This document shows, piece after piece, positions 21,501 through 30,500 of a stretch of 64,000 nt of DNA; the stretch's first letter is position 1, and each line of letters opens with the position of its first letter. Made by a program: the position numbers and the translations under genes. The notes below the pieces were generated by a model that did not search any database, was not told the DNA's origin, and saw only the letters and a list, made by a program, of their open reading frames with translations. The stretch lies in assembly GCA_951799405.1 (NCBI GenBank), contig OX637332.1, forward strand, positions 30,976,832 to 31,040,831. Direction: 5' to 3'. The stretch is from Agapetus fuscipes. Lineage: Eukaryota; Arthropoda; Insecta; Trichoptera; Glossosomatidae.

Positions 21501-24500
21501 GTTTCTTCCATATATTTTAGATTTACGCAATTTTTTATACTTGAGTTACTGGAAGTTTGTCTATGATTACGAATGGTATCGCCAAAAAAAGCGTGTGTAA
21601 GCTTGGTTGGAAAATTCATAAACCTTTATCAAAGTCCGGTCGATAGCACAGTTGGTAGAGTGCTTGCATTCTACCCCGTGAGCTCGGGTTCGAATCCCAC
21701 CGAGGAGGGTGTCAGAAATTATTTCCTATTCGGTGTTTATTTCGAACCCCATAATAAAATACCGGTAAGGTTTACTCAGCCTTCACAAGAAATGAGTACC
21801 AGCACCCTCGGGAGCTGGGAAACTCCCACTTCAACTGAAGTGGTTGGCGTAAGGCCGGCCCCCTTACCTGTAAAAATAAATAGGTTCAACTCGCCACATG
21901 CGACCCCTTCGGGGATAACGCGGCAAGAAGTTACACTATATGTGTAGCTAAGTAAAAAAAACTTTCAAAAAACTGCACCCTATGTAAATTTGCTGTAAAA
22001 TATTTTTATGAATAAATTATTATTATTATACATCCCCATACGATCCGGCACCAGATAGAATAAAACCATAAACAAACTGGACAGAATTCGTTCTGTGTAA
22101 AATGGCACTAACAAATAAATAATAGGTATGCTTAAGACCACCCTACTACAAGCGTTATTTTATCATTTGATACTGTTAAAAATACTTTTTACCATGAGTC
22201 ATAATATCCATAGATTGTTCCAGAACCGCAGAAGCTAGCCACACTATGTACTCACATTTTTGTTATTTAAAATATTTTTTTGAATAAGTCAAATATGCAT
22301 TGTCAGTAAGGAACGTGTAAGATGGAATGTGCTGATGATATATTTGAAGAATTATTGTATTTTGTGAGACAATGCATGGAAGTTTCTGGATTCATATAAT
22401 TATTGTAGTCGCTCAATAAGGAAAAGGTATGTACCATTTTGTTGTATCAAAGGAGGAAGCTAAGACTAAATAAATTAGTATCAACTGACGACTGGTCATC
22501 GGAGTTTTCTTCCCTTGAATCAGAGCTGGTGCTCCGGCGCACAACTGGGCGAGTCTCGAGTAAGCCTAAGTTGGTGTCGTCAGAAGAAACAGATACAAAA
22601 CAAAAGAACACTTTTGCTATAATACTATAATATTTGCTAATAATACTAACAGTACCTGTCCGAAAAACCTCACCCACTTTCTCTTTCCTACCCTGAATTT
22701 TAACCCTTTTGTTTTTAACGTTAGTTTAGCCTCTGAAGATGGACGGATAAAGTCCGATAGCGCTTAGGCCTTGTTAACTCAAAATAATTGAAAATAAAAC
22801 TATGTTTTAATTTTTTTTTTTAATTTAAATTAATACTTTTGCATTATTTTTCATGGCGAATAATGCCAAATGCCGAATTAATGCCGAATTACTCGGTACT
22901 CGCCATGGGGTAAAGCGATTACTCAGTATTGGAATATTCGCTATATAAATACAATTTGCGGCATTACATGACTGGCTGTTGACAGTGAGATGGTTGCATT
23001 CCGGGATCTGTTGCTGTGGTCTGTTGATTAGCTTTCCGACGTTTCGCTCGTATTTGTGATGGACTTCTCCGTAAAACCAAATAGACAATGTGTGATGATG
23101 TCGTTGATGTTTGAACTGCTGTACAATTGCGGTTCTCTTGTGGTAGAACAACGACAGAGGAAGACACTAAACATGCGATTTGGATTGAAATTCAGCGGTA
23201 TCGTTTAAATACTTATGTCATCTAAATCTAAGCTGCAAGGATATGTATCATTTGAGATTCATATTAAATGCATTCCCACAAGCAGACACGCATAATTCGC
23301 TCACACGGCATGTGTGCGGCATGCATGTAGACCTCCAATATAAAAAACCCAATTCTCAAATGGACATAATCCCCGCAACTCTTGCCGACATTCCCTGAAA
23401 CAGGGGTGACATTGGCAAAGTGAACCATTTTTTACAGTATGGGTGGTCAGCCTCATACCAACCTATAAGTCAAATAGATTATAGAATATAGATAGTTAAA
23501 CGAAAACAAAACACTTTTTTAATTTATTTAACAATTTCGCATTAATTCTACTTCCGATTTGTGGTAACTCTTGACTGAAAGGCACTCTATATCAACTGAC
23601 TCTATCTTCCACGTAAAATTCGTCCTCATTAGGTTCACTTGTTCTACCAGAAACATTCATTTTGCTTGGCCTCAGATTTTGGCAGAAAGCTCGACATTAC
23701 TCCAGTACATCTGTGTATCATTCTTTTCTACTTTATTCACATTATTATCTACTTGCAAAGTAATCATTATAACTTTTATAATTATCTTATGTGCTTGACA
23801 ATCATGATGGTGTTAATTTGGACACAGGAAGAGATGATTACTACCGCCATTATAATTCTCCCGCGTTATTCTAAATGACCGTGTAGAGCCCAAATCTCAA
23901 TACATGAAATAGGATGTATAATAATAATACTATTAGGATTATTTCTTTGTTTTTTTGTGTGAATCACACTTCAAGAGCGCTCTGCGAGCTTTATCGTTGC
24001 TATAAAAAGCGCCAATTCTCAAGTAAGACCCAGTTACTGTATAGCTGGATGTACCTTTAGTGACCGGTCTTTAAAAAAAACGAAACTAAGCTACATATAG
24101 TGCAACTTCTTGCCGCGTTATCCCCGAAGGGGTAGTAAGTGGCGAGTTGAACCTATTTATTTTTACAGGTAAGGGGGCCGGCCTACGCCAACCACTTCAG
24201 TTGAAGTGGGGGTTTCCCAACTCCCGAGAGGGCTGGTACTCATTTCTTGTGAAGGCTGAGTACACCTTGCGGGTATTTTTTTGGGGTTTGAAATAAACAC
24301 CGAAACGGGAAATCATTTCTGACACGCTCGGTGGGATTCGAACCCGAGTTTACGGCATGATATGCAAGCACTCTACCAACTGAGCTATCGACCGGACTTT
24401 GATAAAGGTTTATGAATTTTCCAACCAAGCTAAGAGCATATTTGAAAATTTAATTGGTATGTTATTTCAACTTCGCCGCTTTATAGTTAAACATGTTTAT

Positions 24501-27500
24501 TGTTTTTATGGCTTTTGTAGAAGCATAACGATTCTTTCCCTATTTTTTTTTTAATGATTATTTATTGACGGTGGGCCGGTCCGTTTTCTAGTAGTTAACG
24601 CTTCAGACTCGTAATCGGAAGGTCGTGAGTTCGAATTCCGGCGGCGCAAAAAAAAAAATACATTTAAAAAAAATCTCTTCGTTGGCTTAGAAAAATCATT
24701 GCCTTTACCAAAGACCGGTCACAGAAGGTCCATCCAGCCTTACAGCAATTGGGTATTGCTCGATAATTTGCGCTTTAAAGCAACGACTCAGCTTGTATTC
24801 CATGCCGAGAGCAAAGAGTTCGATCCCTCCTAGGAGACAGAAATGATTTCCCGTTTCAGTGTTTATTTCAAACCCTAAAATAAAAGAATGGTATTCCTTG
24901 ACTTGTTGGTATGCGGCTGACCACCCATGCGGTAGAAAATGATTCACTTTGCCAATGTCATCCCTGTTTCAGGGAAGGTCGGCAAGAGTAGCAGGGTGTA
25001 TGTCCATTTGAGACTTGGTTTCTATATTGTTGGTTCACATGCGGCATGCGCAAGCGCGAACTTGTACGTGTCTGCTTGTGAGAATGCATGTAATGTGAAT
25101 CCCCAATGTTACATACCTTTCAACTTAGATTAGATTAGATAAGTGTAATTAGACTTCACAAGAAATAAGAAGCAGTCCCCTCTGGTGCTGGGAAACCCCG
25201 ACTTCAACTGAAGTGGTTGGCGTAAGACTATCCCGCTTACCTGTAAAAAGAAATCGCCACATTCGATTACGTTCATTTTAAGCCTTGTTAATCTGCAGAC
25301 GCGGAGTCAACACTAGAAGCACAATAAAAATTGGTGTCGAATAAATCGTGTTGTTTTTATTTATTACGCCAACATTCAGCAATGTACTTTTCTCTTCCTA
25401 CATTTCATTCACTTAAACATGTGGTTCACACACCGCGCGCTTTTGTAATCAAACTGCGTAAGTCCAATATTTTCGTAAAGTTGATCAACTTTTTTTTTTT
25501 TTTTTAAGAAATCCTGTGCGGGAGACTCCTTAGATTCTAATGACTCTAGGGGTCTATGACACTTGTTGTAGTGCCGCAGAGGTGTACGAGCTTGGTCGTC
25601 GCTACAAAGCGCCAATAATCAAGCAAGACCCAGTTGCTGTAAGGCTGGATGGACCTTTGGTGACCGGTCATTGGTAAAGGTTTATGAATTTTTCAACCCA
25701 GCGAAGAGCACATTCGAAATATAAATGGTATATTTTTGTGCTCCGCCGGGATCCGAATCCACAACCTTCCATTTACGAGTCCAAAGTGTTGCCACTACGG
25801 ACTACGGACCGGTCCAAGATGCCAACGACACGCGGTGTACCTGAGCGGTTACCCATCCAAGCACTGACCACGCCCAATGTTGCTTAACTTCGGTGATCTA
25901 TGGGAACCGGTGCTTTCAACATGGCTAACGTCGTTGACTGTATTCTAAGCCTTTTTAAAAATAAATTTGTAGACGGTGGTGTACTCATGCCCACCTTGAT
26001 GGATGTATGGAAGTGAAGCCTGGACGGTGAATGAAAGTGAAATTAGTAAGGTCCATAATGTTGAAATGAACTTTCTAAGAAGCATGATTGGGAAACAACG
26101 GAGTGATAGGGTGAGGAATGATTTTGTAAGAGAATAATGTGGTGCAAGAGAAAGTGAAGATTAAAAGAAGTTTGTTAAGATGGTTCGGACATATAAAGAA
26201 AATGAATGAGGAAAGAGTGACGAAGAAAGTATATGTTGCAAAAATAGATGGATGTCGTGAAAGAGGAAGACCGAGAAAGGTATGGACGGACCAAATTACC
26301 GAAATTGCGAATGAATGGAATATCCAGAGTCATAATAAATGAAGAGCTTGTATGAAGAAGGGTATGAATCTGGATGAAATGAAGGAAGTATTTAAGGACA
26401 GAAAGAAATGGCGGTTGATCTGTAATGCTGGCGGCTGGGGCTAGGGTTTGTCATGTTTTCCAATTTTTTTGTAAATTTTAAATCAGTAAATTTTATATTT
26501 GATTTTAATGTTTATCGTTTTTTTTTTTGTCTAAAATGTTATTTGTTGTATATATTCCTTGAATTATAGGTTGGTATGCGCCTGACCACCCATGCTGCAG
26601 AAAATGGTTCACTTTGCCGATGCCACCCCTGTTTCAGGGAAGGTCGGCAAGATTTGCAGGGTGTTATGTCTTTATTTTATTTATTTTTATTTTATTTTCC
26701 ATTTAAGTCTAATTTTAGTCTAATTTTTCATTTTAAGTCCATTTAAGATTTGGTTTTTATGTTGTAGGTCCACATGCGACATATTTAAGCGAGAACTTAT
26801 ACGTGTCTGCTTGTAAAAATGCATATAATGTGAATCTATTATGTTACATATCTTTTTGCAACTTAGATTAGATTAGATTGTAGTTATATTTCAAAGTTTT
26901 TGGAATTGCCAGCTTATGGAACCCGCCATCTCGTTGGATTAAATGATGAGTGTGTTATATTGTATGTACACATTATGCCACTCATTGTCCTCATTGTAGT
27001 CGGTTAAAATAATAAAGTCAGACCCGAGCAAGTGAGCCGTGTAAACGCAGTTCTGTAAGGGTATATCTGTGAGAAGTCAGCTTCCATAAAAGAGCTAAAA
27101 ACGCAAACGGAATTTGATAAATTTATTTATAAATATCACTGTGAATTAAATAAGTTTCCGAAATAAATTAATAAAATATTGTCAACGTATATGATCTAAT
27201 GAAAAATTAAAAGATTTTTTTTATAGAGTGATTAAAAATTCTAAATAAATTACATGAGTCTGTGGTTACCATAGTGGCGTACAATTTATATTGTATTTTT
27301 ATTTATCTACAAATGAAAAGCTACAAAGTAAATGCTTTATCAAATAATGATGTTAAAAATAATATTAACTGGGAATTGATTGATTTATCATGAAGTTTTA
27401 AGTGTTTAATAAAATAATAAATCAAGTTATTTTTAAATATACAGTTCGCGTAGTTTTTCATTTGCTTTTTCAAAATCTCGATTGACTTTTTAAGGAAATT

Positions 27501-30500
27501 TTATGATTTTTTTTTTATAATGTCCAAGTTCGGTGCAATTTTATTGAAAATCGACGTTGTTCCCAAAAAATTAAAATCAACGGTGAGCGTTTCCAACTCA
27601 TGCTGTTTTTTCTCTATTTCTACCATTACACTTGTTTTTAATTGTAGCTCTCTTGTATTTTTGTTTCATTTTCAAAACGTGGGCTCAACGGACGACCAAC
27701 ATGCCTAAGAATAGCACCCGTAAGTGTCTTAAAGTAGATATTTAAGTGACTGAAGAGCTAATGTGATGGACAGGTGAGAGTGAAGGAGAATCCTGAATCC
27801 AGCTAAGGCCCAATCAGCCCAGTCGAGCTCATCGTGATGACTGATTTTGAGCTAATGTATATTTTCTTTGTCTGCAGCCGCCGCTTCCTCGCGGCTATGC
27901 TCCTCCATCTTCCGCCATGCTGTTCGACGACGATCCTGGCATCATGTCGGAGGTGGAGACGGCATCCACGGGCTTCAGGCGAGGAGGAAAGCAGAGGTCT
28001 TCCTTGCCTGTGGTGCGCACGCCCAGCAAGACCCTGGAGAGACCCTTAGGTAAGATGTACAAAATTATGCTCGTATCCTATTTAAAACATTAAATTTTTT
28101 TATTTACTTTTTTCAAAAAGAAGCATTTTTATGCAGTGAACTGGAATTCTCTGAGATATGATTCAATACAGCACTTTCAGATTTTATACAAAGTTTATAC
28201 GCGCGCTTGTAATTTTTGGCTTAAAAGGCCATGAAGAGACCTTGTTGAAGCTGTCCGAACAACTGAAATTCAACGACAAATGTCTACAGATGGAATGCCC
28301 ACCGTCGTAATGTTCAGGCGACAAAATATCCACTGGATAAAATGGGAACGCGACAAAATGGCCACGCTACAAAATCTCACAAATCGACAAAGTGTCTACT
28401 GACATAATATCCATGCGATAAAATGCCCACGTGATAAAATGTCCACGCTACAAAATGTCCACTAAGATAATGTGTACCGACAAAATGTGCTTGCGACCAA
28501 GTGTCTACCGACATAATATCCATGCGATAAAATGCCCACGTGATAAAATGTCCACGCTACAAAATGTCCACCAAGATAATGTGTACCGACAAAATGTCCA
28601 CGTGCCATAATGTCCGCGCGAGAAAATGTCCACGCGACAAAATGTGCTTGCGACAAAGTGTCTACTGACATAATATCCATGCGATAAAATGCCCACGTGA
28701 CAAAATGTCCACGTGACATAATCTCCGCGTGACAAAATGTCCACGCGACAAAATTTGCACGCGACAAAGTGTCTACAGACGAAATGCCCACCGTCATAAT
28801 GTTCACGTGACAAAATGCCCACGTGATAAAATGTCCACCGACATAATATTCACCGACAAACATTTCGTCGCGTGGACATTTTTTATGACTCACTTCTAAA
28901 TACTGAATTCCTGTACAATTTTCCCCCTCAGGTTTGGTATTCTTGCAATACCGCAACGAGACGAAGCGCGCCCTCCTGCCCAATGAAATCACCTCCATCG
29001 ACACCGTCAAGGCGCTGTTCGTGAGGAGCTTCACCAAGCAACTCACCATGGAGTACTTGGAGAGTCCCCTCGTCAAGATCTACATACACGACTCCTCCAA
29101 GGACATGTTCTACGAGCTTGAGGACTTGCGGTAAGCTTAAAAATACTCCCTGGATACATCAGCGTGTTGTTGGCATTTCTTGGGCCGGTCCGTAGTTCAG
29201 TGGCAACACTTCGGACTCGTAAATGAAAGGTTGTGGATTCGAATCCCGGCGGAGCACAAAAATATACCATTTATATTTCCAAATGTGCTCATCGCTGGGT
29301 TGAAAAATTCATAAACCTTTACCAAAGACCGGTCACTGAAAGGTCCATCCAACCTTACAACAACTGGGTATTGCTTGAGAATTGGCGCTTTCTACAGCGA
29401 CGACCAAGCTCGCAGAGGGCTTTTGAGGTGTGATACTCACAAAAACAGCGTATACCAAATAAATCATCCTAATATTATTTATTATCAAGAATATTTCAAA
29501 TAAAGGAAAGATTTTTTCTTCACGAGTTGATTTATTTCCTCGAGGGCTATCGCTGTTATCACATCAGTATCAAGACGACAACGTCTCAAGAGGTCCTCCT
29601 TCTATCCTCTCCATATCTGTCTATCGGCTGCTGTGTTCAGCCATCCTCTGTCTGCAGTTCTCTTGATGTCGTCCAGCCACCTCAGTTGGGGTCTCCCTAT
29701 TCCTCCCTTGGACATCCTGAGATGTAATCCATAAGAGTAAAACTACTCTCAACATTTTTGTTTATGAATTCGTAAAGAGGAATGCGATTCACCAACCTAT
29801 TTTGCTTAGACAGAAACAGGTATTTACAATTAAACGTCATCAATTTATACGCTACTAAGCTCCTGTGCGGGAGACTCCCTATAAAAGGAAACTGGATTCA
29901 GGAGCTAAGACAATAGGCGCAATGGGACCCTCACGGTGCTCACTTATATGGTCAATAATAGTTTAGTAGACAGTCCCACCCTGTTGGAGGGTTTCAGGTT
30001 GTTTGTCTCAACTACTACAAACGTGGATGACTCATGATCTATTCTGTGCCGCACCGAAGCGACGTCTTGGGACAGTATTATTTAACTCGGAATGTCAAAC
30101 TAATTACCGATGAAAAATAACAAGGCTGTTTGCTGCGTAGTGTTGTGTTGTGTGTTGTGTTGCCTTTGATGTCATAATTAATTGGCTTTATTTCCACGCT
30201 AGCTCTCACTTGCGGGACATTCGCGACCGTTCGGTGCTTCGTCTGTTTGAGTCGGCCGATGTGAGCGGTGGCGCTTTCCCTGGAGCCCTAGGCGGAGTCC
30301 TCAACATGCCTCTCGCTAGCTCCGGACCTTCCAGTTGGGATCAGGTTGGTACTTATATTTCAAAATTTAATAAAATCGTTAAATATTGAAGTTTGTTAAG
30401 ATGGTTTGGATATATAAAAAGAATGAGTGATGAAAGACTGACGACGAAAGTATACATTGCAAGAATAGATGTATGTTGTGGTAGGGGAAGACCGAGAAAG

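Noticed and set aside
22439..22677. 63- and 76-codon frames on opposite strands, Ser/Glu/Arg-rich
   Set aside because: Considered as an extra exon of the AGAP005037-like gene, but no good acceptor or donor and no known family sequence.
28462..29076. 204- and 105-codon frames on the - strand
   Set aside because: Periodic translation of the 15-bp minisatellite; no coding character.
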